From Marinilabiliaceae bacterium ANBcel2 (GTDB lineage: Bacteria; Bacteroidota; Bacteroidia; Bacteroidales; Marinilabiliaceae): a stretch of DNA of 64,000 bases. Below the pieces are notes generated by a model. The model saw nothing but the letters and a program-made list of their open reading frames with translations, was not told the DNA's origin and searched no databases. Location: NCBI GenBank assembly GCA_029688995.1, contig JARULA010000002.1, forward strand, positions 248,001 to 312,000. Reading direction: 5' to 3'. The translations under genes and the position numbers were made by a program. Positions 9,444 through 17,369 of the stretch are shown here, piece after piece (the stretch's first letter is position 1; each line of letters begins with the position of its first letter).

Positions 9444-10895
9444 ATGTTAAAACAGAGTTTACATCAAAAATTGCTGCAAAAGTTATCCCCTTTGCAGATT
9501 CAGGTTATCAAGCTTCTGGAAATTCCTACTACTCAACTGGAACAGCGCATAAAAGAAGAGCTTGAAAAAAATCCTGTTTTAGAGTATGCATCAGATAATA
9601 AAGATGAGGATTCTTATGAGGAGAATGATAGTTCAGAGAGAGAGCATGAGAAAGATAATATTTCTATAGATGATTATATAAGTAATAATGACACTCCTTC
9701 CTATAAGTTGCAAAGTCGCAACTACTCAAAAGATGATAAACAAGAGGAGATTCCTTTTTCTACCGGCATAACTTTTCATGAACATTTGGTAGATCAGTTA
9801 AATCTTAGGATTTTAGATGATAGAGAGAAATTAATTGCCGACTATATTGTTGGTAATATCGATGAGGATGGTTATTTACGTCGTGATATCGATGAGATTA
9901 TAGATGATATAGTGTTTGCTCAAAATGTTGAGATTGATGAAAAAGAGGCTTTGGATTTATTGGATATAATTCATGATTTTGATCCGCCAGGAGTTGGAGC
10001 TAGAGATTTACAGGAGTGCCTGCTTTTGCAGATTGAGAGAAAGGATCTTGATTCACCACCGGTTTCAATAGCTTATAAAATTATTAAATTTTATTTTAAA
10101 GAGTTTACACGTAAGCATTATGATAAAATTTCAAAACGTCTTAATATTACCGATGATCAATTAAAAACTGCTATTGATGAAATTTTAAAGCTTAACCCCA
10201 AGCCGGGCAGCTCATATAGTAACCCTATGAGTAAAACTGTGCAACATATTATTCCTGATTTTATACTTGAAATAGAAAATGGTGAGCTTCAGTTGAGTTT
10301 AAATAATCGTAATGTACCTGAACTTAGAATTAGCAATGCCTATTCTGATATGATATCAGATTATAATGCTAATAAACAGAACCAGACACGAGAGAAAAAA
10401 GAGGCTGTTATATTTGTAAAGCAGAAATTGGATTCTGCCAAATGGTTTATTGATGCTATTCAGCAGCGGCAGAACACACTGATGACTGTTATGGAGGCTA
10501 TTTTGGATTATCAGAAGGAGTATTTTTCTGAGGGGGATGAAAGAAAGCTGCGCCCCATGATATTAAAGGATATTGCTGATATTACCGGATTAGATATATC
10601 GACTGTATCGCGAGTATCAAACAGCAAGTATATTCAAACTCATTTTGGAATTTTCCCTCTAAAATATTTCTTTTCAGAAGGGATGCAAACAACATCTGGA
10701 GAAGAGGTCTCTACACGCGAAATCAAGAAGATTCTATATGACTGTATCTCAAATGAAGATAAAAGTAAACCTTTAACTGATGAAAAACTTGCTCAAATAT
10801 TAAAGAGTAAGTCCTATAACATTGCACGAAGAACTGTTGCCAAATATAGGGAGCAGCTTAATATTCCAGTTGCACGGTTGAGAAAAGAGTTATGA
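9444..10895 (+). CDS. rpoN: RNA polymerase sigma-54 factor
   Basis: Alternative sigma factor that directs RNA polymerase to -24/-12 promoters and needs AAA+ activators to open them. The 483-residue protein has region I at the N terminus (MLKQSLHQKLLQKLSPLQIQ, then LEQRIKEELEKNPVLEY), an acidic region II at about residues 50-90, the core-binding domain, and a C-terminal helix-turn-helix ending in the RpoN box ARRTVAKYRE near residue 460. No sigma-54 activator gene is in this window. The gene overlaps the next one by 4 bp (ATGA), which indicates translational coupling. ATG at 9444 fits the family N terminus. Confidence 0.97.
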   Translation: MLKQSLHQKLLQKLSPLQIQVIKLLEIPTTQLEQRIKEELEKNPVLEYASDNKDEDSYEENDSSEREHEKDNISIDDYISNNDTPSYKLQSRNYSKDDKQEEIPFSTGITFHEHLVDQLNLRILDDREKLIADYIVGNIDEDGYLRRDIDEIIDDIVFAQNVEIDEKEALDLLDIIHDFDPPGVGARDLQECLLLQIERKDLDSPPVSIAYKIIKFYFKEFTRKHYDKISKRLNITDDQLKTAIDEILKLNPKPGSSYSNPMSKTVQHIIPDFILEIENGELQLSLNNRNVPELRISNAYSDMISDYNANKQNQTREKKEAVIFVKQKLDSAKWFIDAIQQRQNTLMTVMEAILDYQKEYFSEGDERKLRPMILKDIADITGLDISTVSRVSNSKYIQTHFGIFPLKYFFSEGMQTTSGEEVSTREIKKILYDCISNEDKSKPLTDEKLAQILKSKSYNIARRTVAKYREQLNIPVARLRKEL

Positions 10896-11518
10896 TAAAA
10901 AAGAGTTTTATGAAATTTTTGGCAAAACTGATTTCTTGTTTATTTCACCCAATGTTGATGCCTCTTCTTGGGGTTTTTATTATTTTCTCTTCTGGTGTTG
11001 ATGCCGGTGTTTTATCTGGTGAGGGTCGTAAAATTGTCTATACTATAGTTTTTATATCAAGCTCTATTCTTCCGCTCTCTTTGTTACCTCTCTTTTATCA
11101 ATTTGGTGTAATAAAAAGTTTTAATATGGAGACTTCTAGAGAGAGAGTTATACCTCTTTTTTTTACTGCTCTTTTTTATTATTTGGGGTATATGTTATTA
11201 AGAAAGATTGGTTTATCTGGTTTTATTTCACTGTTTTTACTCTCCACTTTGTTTGTTATTTTTATAATAATTGTTATATCTTTTTTCTGGAAAATCAGTC
11301 TGCACACAACCGCACTGGGAGGTGTTACTGGTGCACTTTTGGCCCTGTTGTTGATTAATGGTTCTATAATGGTTTTTGTTGTTCCTGTTATTTTAATTTG
11401 TGGTGGTATTACAGCCTCGGCTCGGTTATATCTTGGAGCTCATACACCAGCTCAGGTATATTCAGGATATTTTTTTGGTCTTGTTGCGGTTTTCTCATTT
11501 ACCACATTCTTTTATTGA
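10892..11518 (+). CDS. PAP2-like integral membrane protein
   Basis: A 208-residue protein with about six hydrophobic segments. The C-terminal half resembles the PAP2 phosphatase-like superfamily: SLHTTALGG could correspond to the SGH motif, and ARLYLGAHTPAQVYSGYFFG corresponds to the SRxxxxxHxxxDVxxG motif. The N-terminal KxxxxxxRP motif is not visible and the final Asp is replaced by Gln, so it is an atypical member whose phosphatase activity is uncertain. Its start overlaps the rpoN stop by 4 bp, so it is translated from the rpoN message. Its 3' end overlaps the convergent pdxB gene by 7 bp. A role in lipid carrier or phospholipid recycling is inference only. Confidence 0.75.
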   Translation: MIKKSFMKFLAKLISCLFHPMLMPLLGVFIIFSSGVDAGVLSGEGRKIVYTIVFISSSILPLSLLPLFYQFGVIKSFNMETSRERVIPLFFTALFYYLGYMLLRKIGLSGFISLFLLSTLFVIFIIIVISFFWKISLHTTALGGVTGALLALLLINGSIMVFVVPVILICGGITASARLYLGAHTPAQVYSGYFFGLVAVFSFTTFFY

Positions 11519-12633
11519 ATTTGAAAGCCTGCTTTAGATAAAACACTACTCTCTTCTACTGTTATTTTTTTATTCATTTTTATGTTCCATGCATTGAATT
11601 CTCGTCTTAAAGGATAGTCGCCTCTAAGTTTTTCAAAATCGTTAATGTTTAATTTTAATCTGTTATAATCATCTGTTACGTTATATGTTTTAAGAATTGA
11701 ATTGCAAAGCTGCATGGTAGTTGAGGCATTTCTATTTAGTTCAATTGTGTTCTTTTTTGGAACCGGAATTTTATCTGGACTCCACTCTTTTAAAGGTAGA
11801 TTGAAAAAGTGAGCAGCTCTGTTAACAACTATTTTTGTTGCATTTGCTTTACCATCTGCAGAGTAACCTGCAATGTGTGGAGTGCCTATCCAAACTCTTT
11901 TAAAAAGCTCCTTTGAGATTGTTGGTTCGTTTTCCCATACATCAATTGCTAATTTTGATATTATTTTATTATCCACTCCTTTTATTAAAGCATTGGTTTC
12001 TGTTATCTCTCCTCTTGCACTATTAATAATTACAGCCCCTTTTTTTATGTAGTTAAGAGAATCGTTATTGAAAAGATGGTGGGTTTTATCTGCTCCTGAT
12101 TTTATAAGTGGAGTGTGAAAAGTTATTATGTCACTCTCTTGCATCACTCTTTTATAATCGTAAAATCCTGTTTTCCCCTCTTTTCTTTCGCGGGGCGGGT
12201 CGTTAAGTAATATCTTAAATCCCATTAATTTTGCTATCTTTTCTACTTTAGATCCCACATTTCCCACTCCAACTATTCCCACTGTTGTTTTTTCCGGATC
12301 TACTCCCTGTTTGATTAATAGTGCAAGTGTTGATGAGATATATTGCATAACTGAACCGGAATTACATCCGGGTGCATTTGTCCATTTTATCCCTTTTTGA
12401 GCAAGCCACTCTGTATCTATATGGTCAGTGCCAATGGTAGCTGTTGCAACCATTTTTACTTTACTTTGTGATAATAATTTGTGATCACATAGAGTTCGTG
12501 TGCGTATGATAATTAGATCTGCATCTTTAACCTCTTTTCTATCTATTTTTTCATCTTTGATATATAGAACCTTTGCATAGGGTTCGAATATGTTTTTTAT
12601 ATATGGTATTTTGTCGTCAATAACGATTTTCAT
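11512..12633 (-). CDS. pdxB: 4-phosphoerythronate dehydrogenase
   Basis: NAD-dependent oxidation of 4-phospho-D-erythronate, the second step of the DXP-dependent pyridoxal 5'-phosphate pathway. The 373-residue length matches PdxB rather than shorter D-2-hydroxyacid dehydrogenases. It has the Rossmann motif GVGNVG at residues 122-127, ATATIGTDHID near 64-73, the catalytic region INSARGE near 203-209 and TPHIAGYSADGK. A PdxB-type dimerisation tail follows. The ATG at 12633 lies inside a repeat shared with lipB, and the start codon can pair with upstream sequence (see the hairpin entry at 12628-12668). Other pdx genes are not in the window. Divergent from tkt. Confidence 0.92.
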   Translation of the reverse strand: MKIVIDDKIPYIKNIFEPYAKVLYIKDEKIDRKEVKDADLIIIRTRTLCDHKLLSQSKVKMVATATIGTDHIDTEWLAQKGIKWTNAPGCNSGSVMQYISSTLALLIKQGVDPEKTTVGIVGVGNVGSKVEKIAKLMGFKILLNDPPRERKEGKTGFYDYKRVMQESDIITFHTPLIKSGADKTHHLFNNDSLNYIKKGAVIINSARGEITETNALIKGVDNKIISKLAIDVWENEPTISKELFKRVWIGTPHIAGYSADGKANATKIVVNRAAHFFNLPLKEWSPDKIPVPKKNTIELNRNASTTMQLCNSILKTYNVTDDYNRLKLNINDFEKLRGDYPLRREFNAWNIKMNKKITVEESSVLSKAGFQIQ

Positions 12634-12668
12634 ATTTCTATAATTTGATTGTCAATGGTTACATGAAA
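12628..12668 (-). promoter_or_regulatory. Hairpin that can sequester the pdxB start codon
   Basis: In the pdxB mRNA, UUUCAUGU (12668-12661) can pair with AUAUGAAA (12635-12628), which contains the AUG. This gives 8 bp with one G-U and a 25-base loop. The same arrangement, in homologous sequence, occurs at lipB. Pairing is read from the sequence; a regulatory effect is inferred. Confidence 0.45.
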
Positions 12669-12800
12669 CACGCCAATCCAGTGATGCTCCTGTGTGAGAA
12701 ATACCAGGCATGACTTGTCACATAATAAACTTTTTGTGTGTGAAATTTTTTGACTTTGTTGATCTGGCGATTCTCATGACTCGTTTTATGTTGATGCTAT
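12628..12800. repeat. Intergenic repeat copy between pdxB and tkt
   Basis: The left part (12659-12702) matches 34 of 44 bases of the lipA-lipB repeat (40778-40821), sharing AACnCGCCAAT and TGTGAGAAAT. The right part (about 12755-12797) matches the other end of that repeat (TTTGTTGA, then CTCGTTT and ATGTT). The similarity also continues leftward into the pdxB start codon. The 357-bp gap from pdxB to tkt therefore holds this repeat plus the tkt promoter. A minus-strand reading frame of 19 codons (12652-12711) ends 18 bp before pdxB. Confidence 0.6.
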
Positions 12801-12890
12801 TTTTATTTTGCTGATAATGTGATTGTTATCCTTACAGAAAACAATAGAACAGAATACCACTATTCATTTTAGCAGTCAAAAAAATTGTTC

Positions 12891-12898
12891 TATTTTTG
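12891..12898 (+). promoter_or_regulatory. Candidate -7 box for tkt
   Basis: TATTTTTG matches TAnnTTTG, 92 bp upstream of the tkt ATG. A TTTT-type -33 lies about 20 bp further upstream. A leader of roughly 85 nt is implied. Confidence 0.4.
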
Positions 12899-12990
12899 TA
12901 TAATCCTGTTTTAGATAGTAAAAGAGCGTTTTTCGAATATGACTAAAATTAGTAATAATTATAATATTAACTCTTAATATATAGTAAAAC

Positions 12991-15018
12991 ATGAGTAAAG
13001 AAACAGCTAAAAAGGCAGCTGATAATATACGTATATTATCAGCCGCTATGGTTGAAAAAGCCAAATCGGGACATCCTGGTGGTGCTATGGGAGGAGCAGA
13101 TTTTGTACATATTCTCTTTTCTGAATTTATGAATTTTGATCCGGCCGATCGGACCTGGGTTAACAGAGATCGTTTTTTTCTGGATCCCGGTCATATGTCT
13201 CCTATGCTTTATGCAGTTTTGGCTTTAACCGGCACATACTCAATAGATGACCTTAAAAATTTTAGGCAGTGGGGAAGTGTAACTCCTGGACATCCAGAGG
13301 TTGATGTAGAGCGAGGTGTTGAGAACACATCAGGTCCTTTAGGTCAGGGGCACACTATGGCAGTTGGTGCTGCAATTACCGAACGATTTTTGGCTGATCG
13401 TTTTGGAGAGTGGTCGGCTCATAAAACATATGCTTTTATCTCTGATGGCGGTATTCAGGAAGAAATATCGCAGGGAGCAGGTAGAATCGCCGGCTATCTT
13501 GGTCTAGATAATCTTATTATGTTTTATGATAGCAATGATGTTCAGCTCTCTACTAAGACTGATGTTGTTACAGTTGAGGATACTGAAAAGAAATATGAGG
13601 CCTGGGGCTGGAATGTTAAAACTATAGATGGTAATAATCATGATGAGATAAGAGCTGCTCTAAAAGAGGCACAGGAAAATAAAGGGAAGCCATTTTTAAT
13701 AATAGGAAAAACTATTATGGGAAAAGGAGCTGTTAAAGATGATGGTTCCGGATTTGAAGGTGAAGTTAGTACTCATGGACAACCATTAACAAATGCCGGA
13801 GCTTCATTTGAGGAGACTGTGAAAGCATTGGGAGGAGATCCTGAAGATCCCTTTAAGATATTTCCTGAAGTTGCAGATCTTTATGTCGATAAGCTTAAAC
13901 AGAAAAGCGAGTATGTAAAGAGCAAGAAGGAGGAGCAAAAGAGATGGGAAAGTGAAAATCCAACTCTATCCAAAAAATTCAATAACTTTATTAATAATAC
14001 TGCTTCTGGGCTGGACTATTCATCTATTGAGCAGAAATCTAATATTGCCACACGAGCTGCATCTGGAGCTGTACTCTCTGAGTTTGCCGATAAGGTAGAG
14101 AATGTAATAGTTATGTCTGCCGATCTGGCCAATTCTGATAAAACCGATTCATTCCTTAAAAAGAGCAAAGCTTTTACTAAGGGTGATTTTTCTGGTTCTT
14201 TCTTGCAGGCTGGTGTTTCTGAACTTACTATGGGTGCTATTGCCAATGGAATGGCATTGCATAAGGGGGTAATACCTGTTTGCGGAACCTTTTTTGTTTT
14301 TAGTGATTATATGAAGCCGGCTATACGATTGGCAGCTTTAATGGAGTTGCCTGTTAAATATGTATGGACTCATGATGCTTTTCGCGTTGGAGAAGATGGG
14401 CCAACCCATCAACCTGTTGAGCAGGAGGCTCAAATTCGCTTGATGGAGAAGCTTAAAAATCATAGTGGAGAAAACAGTATGCTTGTTATTCGTCCGGCCG
14501 ATAGTAATGAGACTACAGTTGGATGGCAAATGGCTATGGAGAACACCAAAACTCCTACAGCTCTTATTTTGTCACGTCAAAATATTACTGATTTACCTGA
14601 TAATAGCTATGATAGTGCTCTTAGGGCTAAAAAAGGAGCATATGTTTTTTCATCTGACGGGGATAATGTAGATGTTGTGCTTATTGGTAATGGTTCTGAA
14701 GTATCTACCCTTGTTGAAGGTGCTTCATTGCTAAAAGAGAAAAAAGGGCTTAAAGTTAGAGTTGTTTCAGCTCCATCAGAAGGACTTTTTAGGTCACAGG
14801 AGATAGATTATCAAAATAAAGTTTTACCTGCCGGAGTACCTCGTTTTGGTTTAACTGCTGGGTTGACTGTTAATCTTGATGGTTTGGTAGGTGCTAATGG
14901 AGATGTTGCCGGTCTGGAACATTTTGGTTACTCAGCCCCATTTAATGTATTAGATGAGAAATTTGGATTTACTGGAGAGTCTGTTTTTGAGAAAGTAACA
15001 GCAATGTTAAAAGTGTAA
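12991..15018 (+). CDS. tkt: Transketolase
   Basis: Thiamine-diphosphate enzyme that moves two-carbon ketol units between sugar phosphates in the non-oxidative pentose phosphate pathway. The 675-residue single chain has all three domains: the N-terminal TPP domain (KSGHPGGAMGGAD; ISDGGIQEEISQGAG followed by FYDSNDVQLS), the Pyr domain (AGVSELTMGAIANGMALH, THDAFRVGEDGPTHQPVEQ) and the C-terminal domain. Typical length is 650-680. A perfect 26-bp palindrome covers codons 10-18. An excellent terminator follows at 15043. The HU-SPOR gene begins 146 bp downstream. Confidence 0.97.
   Translation: MSKETAKKAADNIRILSAAMVEKAKSGHPGGAMGGADFVHILFSEFMNFDPADRTWVNRDRFFLDPGHMSPMLYAVLALTGTYSIDDLKNFRQWGSVTPGHPEVDVERGVENTSGPLGQGHTMAVGAAITERFLADRFGEWSAHKTYAFISDGGIQEEISQGAGRIAGYLGLDNLIMFYDSNDVQLSTKTDVVTVEDTEKKYEAWGWNVKTIDGNNHDEIRAALKEAQENKGKPFLIIGKTIMGKGAVKDDGSGFEGEVSTHGQPLTNAGASFEETVKALGGDPEDPFKIFPEVADLYVDKLKQKSEYVKSKKEEQKRWESENPTLSKKFNNFINNTASGLDYSSIEQKSNIATRAASGAVLSEFADKVENVIVMSADLANSDKTDSFLKKSKAFTKGDFSGSFLQAGVSELTMGAIANGMALHKGVIPVCGTFFVFSDYMKPAIRLAALMELPVKYVWTHDAFRVGEDGPTHQPVEQEAQIRLMEKLKNHSGENSMLVIRPADSNETTVGWQMAMENTKTPTALILSRQNITDLPDNSYDSALRAKKGAYVFSSDGDNVDVVLIGNGSEVSTLVEGASLLKEKKGLKVRVVSAPSEGLFRSQEIDYQNKVLPAGVPRFGLTAGLTVNLDGLVGANGDVAGLEHFGYSAPFNVLDEKFGFTGESVFEKVTAMLKV
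13018..13043. repeat. Perfect 26-bp palindrome inside the tkt 5' coding region
   Basis: The half-site GCTGATAATATAC is followed directly by its exact reverse complement, with no spacer. It starts 27 bp after the tkt start codon and encodes the conserved ADNIRILSA stretch. Because of the palindrome, the opposite strand reads the same peptide in one frame. It could act as a cruciform, an mRNA hairpin or a dimeric protein site. Confidence 0.9.
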
Positions 15019-15042
15019 AATTCAAGTTTGAATACTATTTTT

Positions 15043-15080
15043 CTGCCCCAAAGAGCTATATGTTTTGGGGCAGTTTTTTT
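15043..15080 (+). terminator. Intrinsic terminator of tkt
   Basis: A 10-bp perfect stem (CTGCCCCAAA with TTTGGGGCAG) and 11-base loop are followed by seven T residues, 25 bp after the tkt stop. Confidence 0.92.
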
Positions 15081-15164
15081 GTTTGAGATAAAATTTGAAA
15101 TGATTATTAACTTTTATGTAAAATTCTGGTTATATTTAAACTGAATTATTGAAAAAGAGTTTAT

Positions 15165-16223
15165 ATGGAAGCTTATTTACTGGAATTAATAAAAGAGAAT
15201 AACCGTATAATTATTCCCGATTTTGGCGCTTTTATTGTATCCAGAGAGAAAGGGCAAAATATTTTATTTAACAACTTCCTCACTTTTAATGACAGACTGC
15301 TTGTTAAACATATCTGTGCTGTTGAGGGGGTTGATTCAGACACTGCTTTGAATAAGATTAAGGATTATGTTAATAAAATAAGCAGTGAATTGGATTCTTC
15401 GGGATATTTCCACATTAATGGGATAGGGAAGTTTATTAAGGATGATAACGGGGTTTTAAGATTTGAGCAGGAGGAGAGTGAAGTTGATGTTTCAAGTAGT
15501 AAGAGAGATAGTTCTTCTGATCAATCACAAATTTCTGTTACCGATATTTCTGAGGATGACAGGGTTAAAGAGAGCAGTAGTGATGATGGGTTGCTGGATC
15601 TTGATTCAGATGATGAGTCAAACCTGGCGAAACCAGATATAGACGATAGCGATTCCAGCAGTAGTGTTGAGCCCGAGGAAGCCTCTTATAATGAGTCTAA
15701 AGCTGAGCCATCAAAAACGGTAACATCATCAGAGGAGAAAAAGAGCAACAAGAAATCTGGGAAGGGATTTTTTAAATGGATTCTTATTATTTTACTTCTT
15801 ATAGGGGGAGCAATTATTTATTCTCTCTTTTTCACATCTTTGTTTGATAAAGATGAAGAGATTGATGATAGTGAGGCTGTTCCCACTGAACAGGTAGATG
15901 ACTATATACCAGAGGAGCTTCCTGTAAATGACAAAGATGATGAGACAATAGAAAAGAGTGAGGAGGTAGATAGCGTTGAACCAGCCGCTCCTGTTCGTCA
16001 ACATCATATAATTTTGGCCAGTTTTGCTAATGAAAATGAGGCTCAATCAAGAGTTGCCGAGCTACATAATCTGGGCATTACCGAGGCCAAAGTTTTACCA
16101 CATGAAGGAAGATATTTGATTAGTGCAGAGTGGCATGAGTCTGTTAGTCATGCATATCGTCGCCAGGAGTATTTTGCAGGCGATAAAAAGATGGAGAACT
16201 GGATTTTGTCGATTACACGATAA
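15165..16223 (+). CDS. HU-CCDC81-type DNA/peptide-binding domain protein with SPOR domain
   Basis: A 352-residue envelope protein. Residues 1-100 match the bacterial HU-CCDC81 domains (MEAYLLELIKENNRIIIPDFGAFI; HINGIGKFIKDDNGVLRF). A long acidic Ser/Asp/Glu-rich region follows, then one membrane span near residues 204-223 (WILIILLLIGGAIIYSLFF). An acidic linker leads to a C-terminal SPOR domain (about 280-350, HHIILASFANENEAQSRVAELH). SPOR domains bind denuded peptidoglycan at division sites. The predicted layout is a cytoplasmic HU-like head and a periplasmic SPOR, so it may link the cytoplasm to the septum. It starts after the tkt terminator and is followed at 9 bp by a glycosyltransferase, so these two are probably one operon. 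Confidence 0.85.
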   Translation: MEAYLLELIKENNRIIIPDFGAFIVSREKGQNILFNNFLTFNDRLLVKHICAVEGVDSDTALNKIKDYVNKISSELDSSGYFHINGIGKFIKDDNGVLRFEQEESEVDVSSSKRDSSSDQSQISVTDISEDDRVKESSSDDGLLDLDSDDESNLAKPDIDDSDSSSSVEPEEASYNESKAEPSKTVTSSEEKKSNKKSGKGFFKWILIILLLIGGAIIYSLFFTSLFDKDEEIDDSEAVPTEQVDDYIPEELPVNDKDDETIEKSEEVDSVEPAAPVRQHHIILASFANENEAQSRVAELHNLGITEAKVLPHEGRYLISAEWHESVSHAYRRQEYFAGDKKMENWILSITR

Positions 16224-16232
16224 AGTGAGTTT

Positions 16233-17345
16233 ATGGCTTTTGTCAGTGTTTTAGCCGCCTTTTTTTTGGTTAGCTATTCTCTTGTTATATTTTTTATAAA
16301 ATATTGGTGGGAAAATAATAGTTCATATGCTGATAACGGTTCAGCCGATAGGGTTTCATTTTTATCTGTTGTAATACCATTTCACAATGAAGAAGCCTTT
16401 TTATATCCCCTTTTAAAATCGTTGAAAAACCAACTATTATCCTCTGAAAAATATGAGGTGGTTTTTGTTGATGATAAATCTACTGATGGCTCTTCGTACC
16501 TTATTAGAAGACTTGCATCTCAATATCGATTTTATAATTACAGAATTGTTGAGGGTGAGGGGAGAGGTAAAAAAGCTGCTCTTTATACAGGTATTAATCT
16601 GGCCCGGGGAGATTTGATTGTTACTACCGATGCTGATATTGTTGCAGGTCGTAGATGGCTAAGCTCTATTTTAAGCAGTTATATTACCAAACCACATGCT
16701 TTTACTGCATCTCCTGTTACAATGGAGCATACCAACTCTTTTTTGGAGAAGTTTTCGGCATTAGACTTTATTGCTATGCAGATATGTGGTGGCGGATTAA
16801 TTAAAGGAGGTCATCCTGTATTTTGCAGTGGGGCTAATTTATGTTTTGAGAAGGATCTCTATTTTAGGGTTATTGGACAGACTGATGGAAGGTGTTATCA
16901 ATCAGGTGATGATGTTTTTTTGTTACATGCTGCAGCAACAAATAATGAATCAATAACCTTTTTGAAAAATAGAGATGCGATGGTGAAAACTTTTCCCAAG
17001 AAGTCGTGGCTTGAACTATTTAAGCAAAGGGTACGATGGGGAGGGAAGAGTAAAGGATATAAAAATATTGATGCTATTGTGTTAACCTTTATAGTATTCT
17101 TAACTAACCTATCTTTTACACTCCTTTTTTTTCTTGCTCTTTTTTTTAATCCCACCTTTTTGATTTGGTGGGTACTTTTTTTATCAATTAAAGCTGTAAC
17201 CGACTATATACTAATTAGTTCAGGTAAAGAGTTTTTTGATATTGAGTTTTCTACTCTTCAGTTTCTTTTATTTTCTTTTATTTATCCCTTTTTTGTTACT
17301 GTTAGCGGTATCGCTGCAATTATATTAAAAGAGAGGTGGAAATAA
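16233..17345 (+). CDS. Family 2 glycosyltransferase, membrane-anchored
   Basis: A 370-residue inverting GT-A glycosyltransferase. An N-terminal membrane segment (residues about 3-23) precedes the catalytic domain with SVVIPFHNEE, FVDDKSTDG and the TDAD (DXD-type) metal site. CSGANLCFE, the acid GDDVFLLHAA and QRVRW, the QxxRW-type motif of processive GT2 enzymes, follow. Two to three C-terminal membrane spans complete it. The donor sugar and product cannot be told from sequence; envelope polysaccharide or glycolipid synthesis is likely. It lies 9 bp after the SPOR protein gene, and its stop is inside a bidirectional hairpin shared with the opposing ketoacyl synthase. Confidence 0.85.
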   Translation: MAFVSVLAAFFLVSYSLVIFFIKYWWENNSSYADNGSADRVSFLSVVIPFHNEEAFLYPLLKSLKNQLLSSEKYEVVFVDDKSTDGSSYLIRRLASQYRFYNYRIVEGEGRGKKAALYTGINLARGDLIVTTDADIVAGRRWLSSILSSYITKPHAFTASPVTMEHTNSFLEKFSALDFIAMQICGGGLIKGGHPVFCSGANLCFEKDLYFRVIGQTDGRCYQSGDDVFLLHAAATNNESITFLKNRDAMVKTFPKKSWLELFKQRVRWGGKSKGYKNIDAIVLTFIVFLTNLSFTLLFFLALFFNPTFLIWWVLFLSIKAVTDYILISSGKEFFDIEFSTLQFLLFSFIYPFFVTVSGIAAIILKERWK

Positions 17346-17369
17346 TACCGGAATTACTATTCCGGTATT
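17344..17369. terminator. Bidirectional terminator overlapping two convergent gene ends
   Basis: An 11-bp perfect stem (AATACCGGAAT with ATTCCGGTATT) with a TACT loop overlaps the glycosyltransferase stop and the last codons of the FabH-like gene. T-rich tracts follow on the plus side. Confidence 0.75.

Noticed and set aside
12876-13064. Minus-strand ORF of 62 codons opposite the tkt start
   Set aside because: It exists because the 26-bp palindrome makes the minus strand repeat the ADNIRILSA peptide. It overlaps the tkt promoter and start and has no other support.
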